From Tritrichomonas musculus (taxonomy: Eukaryota > Parabasalia > Tritrichomonadida > Tritrichomonadidae), in assembly GCA_039105265.1 (NCBI GenBank), contig JAPFFF010000012.1, positions 5,270,001 through 5,334,000 on the forward strand: a stretch of 64,000 bases of DNA, in the 5' to 3' direction. Under the pieces are notes generated by a model that saw only the letters and a list, made by a program, of their open reading frames with translations, was not told the origin of the DNA and searched no databases. A program made the position numbers and the translations under genes. This document shows, piece by piece, positions 17,948 through 28,398 of the stretch (position 1 is the stretch's first letter; each line of letters starts with the position of its first letter).

Positions 17948-20900
17948 TTAAGATTTGAATATTGCAAGAGTGGTTTCATTTATTTTTGCAGTCACCTTTC
18001 CAACAATTGATTGCTGAATGCGTAAAGTCATTGCATAATCTTCATCCAAGATCTTTCCATTATAGAGAATTACGTCACCAATTTGATAGAGATTTGCATC
18101 ATCAACTGTGAATAATATGTCTCCATGAGAAGCAAATTTGATACATCCATTTTCAGCATCCACTTCTGTAATCACTCCAACGAACTCTTTATAGGATCCA
18201 TTGATCACTACACTACAAATGCAATCAGTTGAATCGTTAGCAGTGGAACTAATGAAGGATCCGTTAACATATTTATATACATGTCCACTCATGAATACAG
18301 GCTTTCCTGCAACGAAATCAGATATGTTTTGACCTGCTTCGATTGGACAGTAATGAGTGATGGTTGTGTTGGAATTGATTTTAGCATAGGCATTACCATC
18401 CATATCATATGCATTCATAATACAAACTTTTGATCGAGTAATCTCCAATGCAGTTATTTCATTGTATTTGATGGTCGCTGTATCACTGTTTACATTAATA
18501 TCGAAATCTAACCATCTCTCCTTCGAACTATCCAGTTGATTGCCAATGCTAAATATTCTTGTATTTCGAGAATGATTTGGTTTCATGACCATGAGAGGTG
18601 CATCACTACATGTCTGATTTGCTCCACCCAATGTCAGGATGTTGTTTGGGTCTTTGATATAAACCTCTCCACTGATATCAGTGAAATACTCTTTTGGTAT
18701 ATCTTCAGCGAGTGCATACTTGGTCATATTTGGCAAGTCTTGGGTCTTCACATACTCACTTAAGTTCGTAAGCTTTGCGTACTCATCAAGATTAATCAAA
18801 TCCATTGCTTTAGTTACTGACATGGATGATAATATATATGATGCTTGTGCTGATAGTGGTTTATCATCATTCATTAATTTCTGTTGAACTTCTTCTGTTG
18901 GTTCTTCATTCGGATTCAATTGTAGTTCATTATTTTTGAGAACTGTGGGTATCTCAGGGATATCTTCAGCGAGTGCATACTTGGTCATATCTGGTAAGTC
19001 CTGGGTCTTCACATACGGTTCCAAAGCTGTTGTCAATGCGGTACTCAGTGCAGATTCATTAACCAAATCTGTTGGTATCTCTGGGATATCTGTTTTGAGA
19101 GCATATTTCCCATCAGCCACATCCTTGGTCTCATACTTATCTAATTCATAAGCCAATTCATCTTCATCAACGAACTTCTCATCTGCCTGGGCACTAGTGT
19201 AATATGGTGTCAAGTCAACTGGTTCAGGGATATCTGTTTTGAGAGCAAAATTAGTTTTTACGAAATTCATATTTGGAATACAATTTTCATCATAAACTTC
19301 AAGCTTGTATGAATAACATACTGATTCTAGATCGACAGCATAGTTATCATTATATCTGAATGTTCCACCATAATAGAAATAATATATAGAAAAAGTATTT
19401 TCACCTTTCTTGTAATGATAATATTCTGAGTCTTCACTATCATACAAATATTCTCCTGAAATATCTTCATTATTACAAGAACCTTTCACTATTAATGATG
19501 ATTTCTTTAATATTTTGCATAAATCTCCATCCAAATTTGCAATATTTGTTCTTTTATCCTCATCATTTGTTGTTCCATTTACGAAGTGGGTAGTGATTGA
19601 CAATTCTTGAGTTATATTTTCGGTTGATAATATGTCTTCTTTCTTTACATATGATTCTAAAGCATTACTCAATACAGATTCATTAACCAAATTCTCTGGC
19701 ATTTTTGGGATCTCATTCAGCCAATTTGTTTTATGGTTTTCAATGAGTTTCTTGATAGCAGCTGCAGACATCAATTGCTTATTTGTTAACGTTTCACCTA
19801 AACCTAATTCAGAATTCTCAACTTTGGTTGTATACTTGATTCTAACTGATAATGGTTCATTACTTCCCATGGTAAGAATCATTAGATATGGATCTTCGAA
19901 AGTAATTTCATAAAGTGACCCATTTGTTGACTCATTTGATACTTGCTTCGCATCACCTGAGGTGTCGTACTTGCTTTGCAATGTGAAACTCTTATCTTCA
20001 TTGATGGAATATGTATTTAACTTGATTACTTCACCCTCATTGTCCACTTTGGTTTCAACTTCTAATGTACCTTTCAATGTATCAGTATAATATCTGTGAC
20101 AATATTTCTCATTTGGGATCTCAATGATGGTATCGACATATGTCAATTCTTTGATGATTTCTCTTGATTGATTCACAGATTTGTCTCTAACGACTTCATC
20201 AATATCTTCTAATTCTATTCCATCATCTTTATCAGCATCTTTGGCAAATGATAGTTTAGAAAGACCTTTAATTCCATCAATAGAGATTTGCAATAGATCT
20301 CCAGCACCGACTTTCCCAAATGTAAATACAGATGATCCAATGTTAACGAACTTACCGGCAATGTAATCAAACCAGCTGAATTTAGGTTGCATGTCATCAA
20401 ATTCTTTCTGCAAACGATTACAATATTTCTCCAAAGATGATATGTCGTTAACAGCTATATCAACAACATTCCCTAACGAATTCAATTCAAAGATATGTGA
20501 TTCAATATTCTCTCCAATGACTATTCCAGAGGTTTGGATATTGAAGTTTGTCTTCAATGTTGTGCAAGATTCTGGTCTAGGTGATACAGAATAGTAACCC
20601 GTTGAAGCTAGAAACTCGAATGTATTGCCACCTGGGTATTCAATATTTTCATCAATTGGGATGTTGAATTCTGGTGAGGCCTTCATGTAAACTCTCAAAT
20701 TATCAGAATCTGTTTCAATAAATGATTCATAACGGTAAGGGATATATTCAAAATAGTTGTCGGTTTTGATCTCATACGTATGCTCATGCTTCCATGAATA
20801 TTTGAATCCAATGACGAATTCATAAGTATGTCCATCAAGGGTTAATGTAGCAGAATAGTCTCCACTCTTATCTTCATTGCATCCAAACCATACACGCCAG

Positions 20901-22186
20901 ACATCATCAGTTTCATCTGGATCACCCATTCTAGTGTTGGAACTATATGTTATCATACCCTTGTCAAGCATCATCTTCAATGGGTTCGGAACTTCGTTCC
21001 TTAGGTCTGAATGACCGTTCCCGGATTCAAAATTGATTAGACCTTTCAAAGCAAATATGTTAGCAGCATTCTTCTTGATTGAAATATATGGAATGTCTCT
21101 ATTCAAGGATCCATATGAATTCTCTTTACGCATCTTCAGTGGAATGTTAACGCAATAATTGGTACCAATCCATTTACCTCCAGATTTAGTAAGCTTGTAA
21201 TGAGTCCCAAATACGTTATCATGAAGCTCGAATGTCTGCCCTTCAATGAGTGAATTGAATGAATCGGAATCAGGATTATATCCCCAGTCAGCATAATATA
21301 AACCATTTGCAGTATCCAAATTGTAATCCCCGATTGACTTGATTGTATAGAAATCTGGTAAAGGAGACCTATAGAGTTTGAAGCAATTGTCAGCATCAAT
21401 GAGATTACACTTGAGATTCATTAATGTACCTTCAGCACAATCTTTAATAACTGAGATTTGATGCATTTTCCCAACGAATTTGATCTGCATGAATCCATCA
21501 GTATATAGTTCAAATGGGTCATAGATTGCAGATTTCGACATGTATATTCGAGGTTTTGATTCATTGCTGATGTACTTCAATTGATATTTCTCATCAATGT
21601 ATTCAATAATGGGATTCGTGAATGATTCATTCTCAAATGAAATATAAGCATTTTCAATTTCAAGATTCTTTGGAAAGATGATCTCAAAGACTTGTCCACT
21701 TACAGATCCAGAGTAATCAATCTCAAGAATGTTGTATGTAGAATGACCCTGAGGATCCGAACGGACTTCTCCCTGAGGATCTCTTAGATCCAAATCACTT
21801 AATTTATGGATATTATTTGCATCAATTATGAATTCATCACAACCTTCTTCATAAGTCATTACCTTCTCGATTGCAGATGGAGGAGCATTCTCTAAAGTTG
21901 ATATTCTATCTTCATGGTCAGCAAGTTTGGTTCCATGTGTATCGATAACGGTTCGATGTGATTGAATGTCACTAGTTATATCCGTTAATGCTTTCCCAAA
22001 TGTTTCGAAACATTCTTTGACACTTTGAGGTTCACCATATTCTTCACCAAAGAAGATTTTACAACTACCATCGATTGTGGCATCACCTTTAACATGAATT
22101 GAATCAAATATTCCATCACCACCTTTGCCAGAACCTCCTACCAAGGCTCCATCTAATGCATTTTGTTTGGTTAATATTGCAGTCAT
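17948..22186 (-). CDS. Large fibre-like virion protein of the Polinton
   Basis: A 1412-residue product. The N-terminal 110 residues are glycine-rich then helical (TLENAPPSAIEK). Most of the chain is predicted beta-rich. Residues about 980-1160 hold phage-tail-fibre-like degenerate repeats (YALKTDIPEIP, LVNESALSTAL, MTKYALAEDIP, YVKTQDLP). The last 120 residues (GKPVFMSGHVYKYVNG...GDILFTVDDANLYQIGDVI) resemble C-terminal receptor or trimer modules of fibre proteins. By analogy it would be a surface spike; no enzyme motif was seen. It is divergent from the next gene, with 44 bp between start codons. Confidence 0.7.
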   Translation of the reverse strand: MTAILTKQNALDGALVGGSGKGGDGIFDSIHVKGDATIDGSCKIFFGEEYGEPQSVKECFETFGKALTDITSDIQSHRTVIDTHGTKLADHEDRISTLENAPPSAIEKVMTYEEGCDEFIIDANNIHKLSDLDLRDPQGEVRSDPQGHSTYNILEIDYSGSVSGQVFEIIFPKNLEIENAYISFENESFTNPIIEYIDEKYQLKYISNESKPRIYMSKSAIYDPFELYTDGFMQIKFVGKMHQISVIKDCAEGTLMNLKCNLIDADNCFKLYRSPLPDFYTIKSIGDYNLDTANGLYYADWGYNPDSDSFNSLIEGQTFELHDNVFGTHYKLTKSGGKWIGTNYCVNIPLKMRKENSYGSLNRDIPYISIKKNAANIFALKGLINFESGNGHSDLRNEVPNPLKMMLDKGMITYSSNTRMGDPDETDDVWRVWFGCNEDKSGDYSATLTLDGHTYEFVIGFKYSWKHEHTYEIKTDNYFEYIPYRYESFIETDSDNLRVYMKASPEFNIPIDENIEYPGGNTFEFLASTGYYSVSPRPESCTTLKTNFNIQTSGIVIGENIESHIFELNSLGNVVDIAVNDISSLEKYCNRLQKEFDDMQPKFSWFDYIAGKFVNIGSSVFTFGKVGAGDLLQISIDGIKGLSKLSFAKDADKDDGIELEDIDEVVRDKSVNQSREIIKELTYVDTIIEIPNEKYCHRYYTDTLKGTLEVETKVDNEGEVIKLNTYSINEDKSFTLQSKYDTSGDAKQVSNESTNGSLYEITFEDPYLMILTMGSNEPLSVRIKYTTKVENSELGLGETLTNKQLMSAAAIKKLIENHKTNWLNEIPKMPENLVNESVLSNALESYVKKEDILSTENITQELSITTHFVNGTTNDEDKRTNIANLDGDLCKILKKSSLIVKGSCNNEDISGEYLYDSEDSEYYHYKKGENTFSIYYFYYGGTFRYNDNYAVDLESVCYSYKLEVYDENCIPNMNFVKTNFALKTDIPEPVDLTPYYTSAQADEKFVDEDELAYELDKYETKDVADGKYALKTDIPEIPTDLVNESALSTALTTALEPYVKTQDLPDMTKYALAEDIPEIPTVLKNNELQLNPNEEPTEEVQQKLMNDDKPLSAQASYILSSMSVTKAMDLINLDEYAKLTNLSEYVKTQDLPNMTKYALAEDIPKEYFTDISGEVYIKDPNNILTLGGANQTCSDAPLMVMKPNHSRNTRIFSIGNQLDSSKERWLDFDINVNSDTATIKYNEITALEITRSKVCIMNAYDMDGNAYAKINSNTTITHYCPIEAGQNISDFVAGKPVFMSGHVYKYVNGSFISSTANDSTDCICSVVINGSYKEFVGVITEVDAENGCIKFASHGDILFTVDDANLYQIGDVILYNGKILDEDYAMTLRIQQSIVGKVTAKINETTLAIFKS

Positions 22187-22230
22187 TTATATCAAAGTTA
22201 AACAATTTTTGGTGCCAATCAAAGTATAAA

Positions 22231-22408
22231 ATGGTTGACATATTTGATTCATCTAGTAATTCTCGAGCTCAAAGTCCAGTTCTTCCTAATGCTCAACATG
22301 CTAATCCTGATCTAGCATATCATCAATATCAAAGGCAACAACAACCACCAAATCAGCGACAATATCAAAGGCAGCAACCACCGCCACCACCACGACAGCA
22401 ACAACAGC

Positions 22409-22440
<32 letters not shown>

Positions 22441-23622
22441 CCACGACAACAACAATATCAACTGCAACCAAGACAACAACAATATCAACTGCAACCAAGA
22501 CAGCAATATCAACAACAATATCAACAACAATATCAACAACAATATCAACAACAATATCAACAACCATATCAACAACCATATCAGCAACAATATCAACAAC
22601 AATATCAGCAACCATATCAACAGCAATATCAACAACCATATCAACAGCAATATCAACAACCATATCAACAGCAATATCAACAACCATATCAACAACAATA
22701 TCAGCAACCATATCAACAACCATATCAACAACAATATCAACAGCAATATGAGCAACCACATCAGCAACAATATCAGCAATATGAGCAACCACATCAGCAA
22801 CATCAACAACATCACCAACGTCAACCATATAGACAAGAAGCTGTCCATAGAAATCCTTATCAACCACGAGCTGCATCGTCATCAAGTCCATCACGATCAC
22901 CAACTCCAAATCGAATACAACAACAACGGGGTGGCTTCATAAGTCGACTCTTTGATTTGAGCCACATTAATCTAAATAATAAACGAACAATGGATTTAAA
23001 TGGTTCGCATGGTTCAGTATCAGAGCCTAATCAAAATGCATTGAATGTCATTACTCATACTGATGATAATAATACAGCTATAGCCATGAGGTCAATTGAG
23101 GCAGACATTAGACTTCGAGAATTAGAAAACGAAGATCGTGAAAATAGTCGTAATCATCGAGACAAACGAAAAAATAATCAATTTGATAACAATTTGATTC
23201 CAAATACTGTTCCAGAAACACCTCGAGATACAACAATTAGTAATTACATTCAACATGTGTGTCATTATTTTGACATTGATACTCAAAATATAAATATAAA
23301 TGATGTAGGTTTCACGCGTGAATTCGTAGAGCAAATTGCTAAACCAAACTATGTGAATTCAATTTTATTCTATGGAGTTGAAGCATGCCATGCCCAAGAT
23401 AAGTCTTATCTTCTTATAGATTACCATAACCGAAAACGTAAATCAACATTAATAAAAATGGGTAACGGATGGTCCTATGAAGTAGTGAGATCATTGAGAC
23501 CAAGAGATATAGTTCTTGTTAGATTCATGCTAAATGATTCAATTAGAAATACTGGATCTTTGAAAATAACAGAAGATAACTGTCCTCGTTGTCGTGGTTG
23601 CCCATGCTGGCCATTCTGTTAA
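22231..23622 (+). CDS. Glutamine/tyrosine-repeat protein of the Polinton (463 aa)
   Basis: I chose the ATG at 22231: it lies just past the divergent fibre start, whereas upstream codons in this frame are antisense to that gene. Residues about 25-215 are almost entirely Q, Y and P, a 4- or 5-residue YQQQ/YQQP repeat. After a basic linker, residues about 335-463 form a compact domain (ISNYIQHVCHYFDI...VNSILFYGVEACHA...SYLLIDYHNRKR...LRPRDIVLVRFML) with a cysteine cluster CPRCRGCPCWPFC at the very end. No family is recognised. Confidence 0.75.
22395..22805 (+). repeat. CAA/CAG-rich coding repeat (poly-Q and YQQ units)
   Basis: A perfect CAA/CAG run (22395-22440) is followed by about 25 copies of 12- and 15-bp units coding YQQQ or YQQP. 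The strong strand asymmetry (almost no G or T on the plus strand) also creates long meaningless Leu- and Val-rich frames on the other strand. Confidence 0.9.
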
Positions 23623-23639
23623 ATTAATCATATCAAAAG

Positions 23640-24863
23640 ATGCTTGATAATATTTTTGCGTCAAGGCAAATGTCAGATATACCAGCACTTCCAGCACCAG
23701 CACCAGCACCAGAAGAGCAAGCACCAGAAGAGCAAGCAATACCTGAAGTTGGAGAAGTCATTCAAATTCGTCAACCAAGAAGAGCGAGACAACTCGAATA
23801 TGATCAACATTTCCCAGTAGAAGAATTACCTGCAGAGGTTCACGCACGTAGACATACAGCAAGAATTCCAATTGGTTTCAATTATAATCCAGAAGATGCT
23901 GAAGACATCAAGCAACATACACTAAAGAATCTCGTTAGCAGTAGACAAGCACGTGATATAGTCAGATCAGCAAACTTCATGCCAGGTCAATTCGATATAT
24001 GGAATGCCAAACCAAATGGTGGAAATAATAGATATACAGGTGGTTCTGAAGACCTTGATGAAGATGGAATTGATGAATTCGTTGTCAGACGTGATGGCAA
24101 GATTGTAGCAGTTAATGGATACACAACCAAAGCATCAGATTTTCCATTCAAAGGTACATATTATCAAACACATCCAACACCACAAAGACGTAAAGAACAA
24201 TCTTATCGTAAATTCTTAAATGATGAATATTATGCACCTGAATATAACGATGATATGTCTGCAATCACTGCATGGGGTGGAGAAGATCCAACTACTGAAG
24301 AATTCAGACGTAAATATAAGAAACATACAACTCATGCACCTACTGCATTCTCTCCATATAGGGCATTCGCACAATTGATTGTCGCTCCAGCTTGTAGAGC
24401 AGCATTCCGTCTCATTGCAAATAATAATGAAGAGAAAGCTAAATTGGCACGTAAAATTGCAATCGATCTCTCCGGAAAGAAAGCATATGAAGCATCAATG
24501 GCTTCTAAATTCTATGATACAAACGTTAAGATTCCATTCCTTAATTCTATTGCTAATCAATTGCCAGCATTGCGTCAAGATTTCGCTTCAATGAAGCGTA
24601 GATCAAATTCTGAATATGTCGTTGACTGGACTGATGGAAGCTTATGTTCTAAACAATTCGAACAATGGTTATTCAATAAAGCAGCTGTTAAAGAACGTAT
24701 CAAAACATATGTTCACAATATGCTTTCAGAACAGAGAGAACATTACATCAACGAAGTCAAAAACAAGATTGCTGTATCATTGAGAAGAGCTGATAACTTC
24801 GACACTAGATTGAGAAATGAATGGGCCCAGAAACAAGAAGCCATACGAAATCGTTTTGCATAA
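23640..24863 (+). CDS. Polinton 407-aa protein, candidate minor virion protein
   Basis: Residues 15-35 are Pro/Ala/Glu-rich. A central module near 130-180 reads DLDEDGIDEFVVRRDGKIVA followed by VNGY and FPFKGTYY, an acidic loop plus strands that I have the impression of from other large DNA viruses. The C-terminal 200 residues are mostly helical and basic. No catalytic motif is visible. Position between the glutamine-rich gene and the packaging ATPase, in the morphogenesis half of the element, suggests a virion role; that is inference. It converges on the ATPase gene with 20 bp between stops. Confidence 0.7.
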   Translation: MLDNIFASRQMSDIPALPAPAPAPEEQAPEEQAIPEVGEVIQIRQPRRARQLEYDQHFPVEELPAEVHARRHTARIPIGFNYNPEDAEDIKQHTLKNLVSSRQARDIVRSANFMPGQFDIWNAKPNGGNNRYTGGSEDLDEDGIDEFVVRRDGKIVAVNGYTTKASDFPFKGTYYQTHPTPQRRKEQSYRKFLNDEYYAPEYNDDMSAITAWGGEDPTTEEFRRKYKKHTTHAPTAFSPYRAFAQLIVAPACRAAFRLIANNNEEKAKLARKIAIDLSGKKAYEASMASKFYDTNVKIPFLNSIANQLPALRQDFASMKRRSNSEYVVDWTDGSLCSKQFEQWLFNKAAVKERIKTYVHNMLSEQREHYINEVKNKIAVSLRRADNFDTRLRNEWAQKQEAIRNRFA

Positions 24864-24883
24864 AAATATATTCATGATGTATT

Positions 24884-25705
24884 CTATATTACATTTCCAT
24901 TATTGCAATCGATTACAATCTTATGATGTTTATTCATATTTTTGTATCGCTCATACAATTCATCAAATGATATGCTCATAGTAATCTGATGAGTAATGTA
25001 TCTCAACTGCTCTTTTGAATATGTCCCAAATACGAATACAGTAGAGACATTTGATTTAATGGTTGTTGATAGTGATTTCCAGAACTGGACATTCAAGAAG
25101 AATGATATATGATTATGTCGACATGTAGTCATCAGATTGTTGAAATATGATTTCTCATTTGCAAGTAATTTGTTATTAGCAATATCATCAAATAGTATCA
25201 AGGTATGCAACATTGGTGCACGAAAATCATTAACTTTCAATGCTTTGAATATTTCGATTCGTTGCTCATCAATGATTTGATTCTCTAAATGTTCCTTCCT
25301 TATGGTGTAATATAGTTGCTTATAATTCAATAATGCATTAACATATTCTTCTGCATTCTCTTGGGAAACATATGCTATTGGTATTTCAATGAGTTCCCTC
25401 AACGACTCAAATGTAACATCTTTCTGTTCACCTGTTTTGGATACATATATGAGAAGATGTGCTGCATTTGGAATTGAAGCTATTTTAATGATTTCTTCAA
25501 TTGCTGATAATGTCTTTCCGGAACCTTGTTTGCCAACGAATATATTCACAGAATTATAGTAAATATTGATGTCTTTGTGAATCTTTCTGATCAATGCATT
25601 CGTGACTTGCCCTTTATTTCTTCTCAAGCAATCTCTAACCATATCATGAACGTAGCTGAATGAGTCTTGATTCCCAAACGAAGTCGTAAAGCTTTGATTA
25701 TACAT
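24884..25705 (-). CDS. A32/FtsK-HerA-like genome-packaging ATPase
   Basis: A 273-residue P-loop ATPase. The Walker A motif is GKQGSGKT (residues about 57-64), the Walker B strand LILFDD lies near 170, and a downstream CRHNHISFFLNVQ motif is typical of packaging ATPases of Polintons, virophages and NCLDV (A32 family), which pump DNA into capsids. Length is normal for the family. Its start faces the next small gene, read in the same direction, across a 130-bp AT-rich gap. Confidence 0.92.
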   Translation of the reverse strand: MYNQSFTTSFGNQDSFSYVHDMVRDCLRRNKGQVTNALIRKIHKDINIYYNSVNIFVGKQGSGKTLSAIEEIIKIASIPNAAHLLIYVSKTGEQKDVTFESLRELIEIPIAYVSQENAEEYVNALLNYKQLYYTIRKEHLENQIIDEQRIEIFKALKVNDFRAPMLHTLILFDDIANNKLLANEKSYFNNLMTTCRHNHISFFLNVQFWKSLSTTIKSNVSTVFVFGTYSKEQLRYITHQITMSISFDELYERYKNMNKHHKIVIDCNNGNVI

Positions 25706-25836
25706 TTACAGTTAATTAAAATGGATGCAAACATAGGCTTGCAAAAGTCTCAAAAATGGGTGTGCCCAAAATAGGGCGGACCTAAAATCCTAATGAAAAT
25801 GGATTCAAAAATATTTGCAAAAAGGTTTTAAGAATA

Positions 25837-26190
25837 TCATTCACCATTAATTGCTTTAACAATGTCGTTGATAGCTGTCTTGATTGCAAGAATATCACTT
25901 TTGAGTTGCTCTATTTCATTCTGTATATCCAAGATTGCAGACTCATTTTCACGATCAATTTGCGGATCATTTTGTGAATCATCAACCTGTTTCTTGACAG
26001 CTTTCTTTAAACAAAGTACACCTTTGATTTTGGTAATACGATATCCCTCAATGTAATACATCTTATTAAGTTTATGAGTCGTAATCTTATCAATCTCGTC
26101 TTTATTTTTAGCATACCACAGATTGAATTCATCTGGAGTATTAAATGTTTTCAAATATTCTTTAATGGGTCCAATCACTTTTACTTCCAT
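25837..26190 (-). CDS. Small Polinton protein with basic fold and coiled-coil tail (117 aa)
   Basis: Residues 1-65 form a compact alpha/beta module (IKEYLKTFNTPDEFNLWY, then THKLNKMYYIEGYRITKIKG) and residues 82-114 a leucine/isoleucine heptad helix (ILDIQNEIEQLKSDILAIKT). The N-terminal pattern seems shared with many short trichomonad proteins, from memory, and may be a DNA-binding module. Function is unknown. Confidence 0.7.
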   Translation of the reverse strand: MEVKVIGPIKEYLKTFNTPDEFNLWYAKNKDEIDKITTHKLNKMYYIEGYRITKIKGVLCLKKAVKKQVDDSQNDPQIDRENESAILDIQNEIEQLKSDILAIKTAINDIVKAINGE

Positions 26191-26245
26191 TTGATATCAC
26201 ATAAAAATAAACAATCACATTAAATCATCAATGGACTCATTTAAA

Positions 26246-26593
26246 TCACTTCAAGATTGGAGTTAGTCTACCTTTATTTCCACCAAGAATTGGTCTTTGA
26301 ATCATTTCCACCTTATTGTTTGAATCGTCTTTAATTATTGAATCGAAATTTGTGAAATCTATTGGTAAAGGTTTTGGTTTGATTGGGTTTGTTTTAGGTG
26401 GAATTGGAGCAACTTTATTGAGTAAGTAATCAGCTCCATTAGCAATACTATTAACGATGCCGCCAACTGTATCACCAAACATAGGTCCAACTTTTCGTGC
26501 TATTTCAATTCCCTTACGAATGTATGGAGATGCTTTCTTTATGAAATTCTTTCCTTTCACCAGCAAGTTCTTAAACCAGGTCCCGAATGCCAT
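26246..26593 (-). CDS. Small membrane-active-like virion protein (115 aa)
   Basis: An N-terminal amphipathic, lysine-rich helix (WFKNLLVKGKNFIKKA) is followed by a glycine-rich hydrophobic segment (GDTVGGIVNSIANGADYLL), a proline linker and a C-terminus ending GGNKGRLTPILK. This architecture recalls minor core or membrane-lytic proteins of adenovirus-like and Polinton virions (pVI/pX style); the assignment rests on shape, not on a sequence match. It is divergent from the capsid gene with 56 bp between starts. Confidence 0.65.
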   Translation of the reverse strand: MAFGTWFKNLLVKGKNFIKKASPYIRKGIEIARKVGPMFGDTVGGIVNSIANGADYLLNKVAPIPPKTNPIKPKPLPIDFTNFDSIIKDDSNNKVEMIQRPILGGNKGRLTPILK

Positions 26594-26649
26594 TTTCTTT
26601 GGGTTTGTATTAAAATCTCAAAAATGTAACTTCACACGAATCTTTTTTA

Positions 26650-28356
26650 ATGCAAGCTCAAAGAATGACATATCAGAACGCTCAACTCAAGAACACCGGT
26701 AATGACGAAGGTGATGTCCTAAAATTCTTCCAATCAAAACTTCGAAATCTCATTGCATACAATGGTGGAGATCATACATTTGGATGGTTTACAGAAGATG
26801 TTGATGATAAAGATGCTCCCATGCCAATTGGAACCAAAACTAAAATCAAATGGACACATCAAGGTCATACCATCTCACAAATGGAAAAGAATTTCGTTAC
26901 TGCAAAGCTTGATCTTGTAGTCCAACTTAATAAAGAATTGCATTTAGATGATGATACAGCAAACTTAAATCGTATATTCATTGGTTTCAAACATGCTGTA
27001 GAACTCTTTTCAGATGCTCGCTTATGGATTGATAACGTTATGCTTAAAGAATATCAGCAAGATGAACTCATTCGTGAATCATTTGCATACAATTCTATCA
27101 AACCAATTGATGCCAAAGAGCCTGCCAAACATAGGTATTCATTGTGGGAGAATACATCTCGCATGAGCCCTTCAGTATGTGGTGTTTACGTTCCACTTAC
27201 ATTACTTGCAGACGGTAAACCTCATAGAGTCACATTTGAAGCATCCATTTACTTTACAGATCAGCTTGCATTCCAAGCTTGGCAACTCTATCCAAACTCC
27301 ATTTGTGGAGAGATTGAAGAAGAAATTAAATCATCAACAGAAGCATTAGTTTGGCATCAAGTCCAACCATCTGTTGTTAAAGAAATTGAAGAACTCCTTA
27401 ACTGTTCTACCATAGAGCAAGACGTTCCAACCAATATGACAATCTCAAACAAGTTCTCTCAAATTGGTTCTCCATCAACAATTGTAACTGAATACAAGCT
27501 TGCAGATGCTCCTCAAGATGGTTCAAATGATTTGCAAAATGATGGTTTCCAAACACTTCCAGTCCTTGGTGATTCCACTAAAGTCATTGCATACAAGACT
27601 GAAGAAGTAATTCTTAACTGTCGTGGTGGAACCATTGTAACCATGAAATCAGATCTTGCTGGCTTTGGAATCAAACCTGACTGCCTCAATGGACTCATTC
27701 GTGAACTCAACACACCTCTTCTCATTCCATCTCAGCAACTTGTACGTGAAGGTTTCCAAGGTCTTGCAACAGATGCAGGTCTAGATGTTTCTAAATCAAT
27801 TGCTCTTTCAAATGCTACCAACATCACAGTCATGTTCCCAAAAAGAACTAATGAAATAACATGCTTCGACAACATCATGTACCAGAATGTACAGCTCACC
27901 ATCAACAATGTTAAGTATCCAGATACAGAATTTGATTCAACTATTGGTCCACGTTTCTATCAATATCAATTAATAAGTAATGAATTAGATGGCTCTCTCA
28001 GACCATCCCATGAACTTGAAGATTCTTGGACAATGTCTTTGAATGCACCTGACGGAACACGTTATAAGAATACTATCTCTGATGCCACCAGCTTTTGTAT
28101 CAACTTCCAACTTGAACGTACTAATTCTGGATATGTATTCGATGGTGTTGATACTGGTGGAAACACAGTTACAATCAAATTCAAAGGTCAACCTTTGTAT
28201 AGAGGTGCTAACGATACATATTATAACTTTGATGTTAACAATCCAAACGTACACCCTCCAGCGCCCGAAATGTGGGTTTGCACTGATACATACTTCACAT
28301 GGGCAAGAGGTTCCGTTAAATATTATGCTAATGGAGTTCCAGATGGATACTACTAA
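26650..28356 (+). CDS. Polinton major capsid protein (double jelly-roll)
   Basis: A 568-residue product of the length and beta-rich pattern expected for the double-jelly-roll capsid proteins of Polintons. Two halves are visible: residues about 30-240 (FGWFTEDVDDKDAPMPIG...VYVPLTLLADGKPHRVTFEA) and about 330-560 (NITVMFPKRTNEITCFDN, WTMSLNAPDGT, ending MWVCTDTYFTWARGSVKYYA). Neighbours (ATPase, small virion proteins) support the call. It would form trimeric capsomers of the virion shell. Family membership is inferred from order, length and fold pattern. Confidence 0.85.
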   Translation: MQAQRMTYQNAQLKNTGNDEGDVLKFFQSKLRNLIAYNGGDHTFGWFTEDVDDKDAPMPIGTKTKIKWTHQGHTISQMEKNFVTAKLDLVVQLNKELHLDDDTANLNRIFIGFKHAVELFSDARLWIDNVMLKEYQQDELIRESFAYNSIKPIDAKEPAKHRYSLWENTSRMSPSVCGVYVPLTLLADGKPHRVTFEASIYFTDQLAFQAWQLYPNSICGEIEEEIKSSTEALVWHQVQPSVVKEIEELLNCSTIEQDVPTNMTISNKFSQIGSPSTIVTEYKLADAPQDGSNDLQNDGFQTLPVLGDSTKVIAYKTEEVILNCRGGTIVTMKSDLAGFGIKPDCLNGLIRELNTPLLIPSQQLVREGFQGLATDAGLDVSKSIALSNATNITVMFPKRTNEITCFDNIMYQNVQLTINNVKYPDTEFDSTIGPRFYQYQLISNELDGSLRPSHELEDSWTMSLNAPDGTRYKNTISDATSFCINFQLERTNSGYVFDGVDTGGNTVTIKFKGQPLYRGANDTYYNFDVNNPNVHPPAPEMWVCTDTYFTWARGSVKYYANGVPDGYY

Positions 28357-28398
28357 ATGAAAGAATATGTAGATGGCTTTATTTTTGCATGAAATCAA

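Noticed and set aside
22099-22230. Extended N-terminus of the glutamine-rich gene
   Set aside because: The upstream part has no ATG start and lies antisense to the fibre gene start; the ATG at 22231 is better placed.
22301-22909. Long Val- and Leu-rich frames on the minus strand
   Set aside because: They are the complement of the CAA/CAG repeat of the glutamine-rich gene; composition explains them fully.
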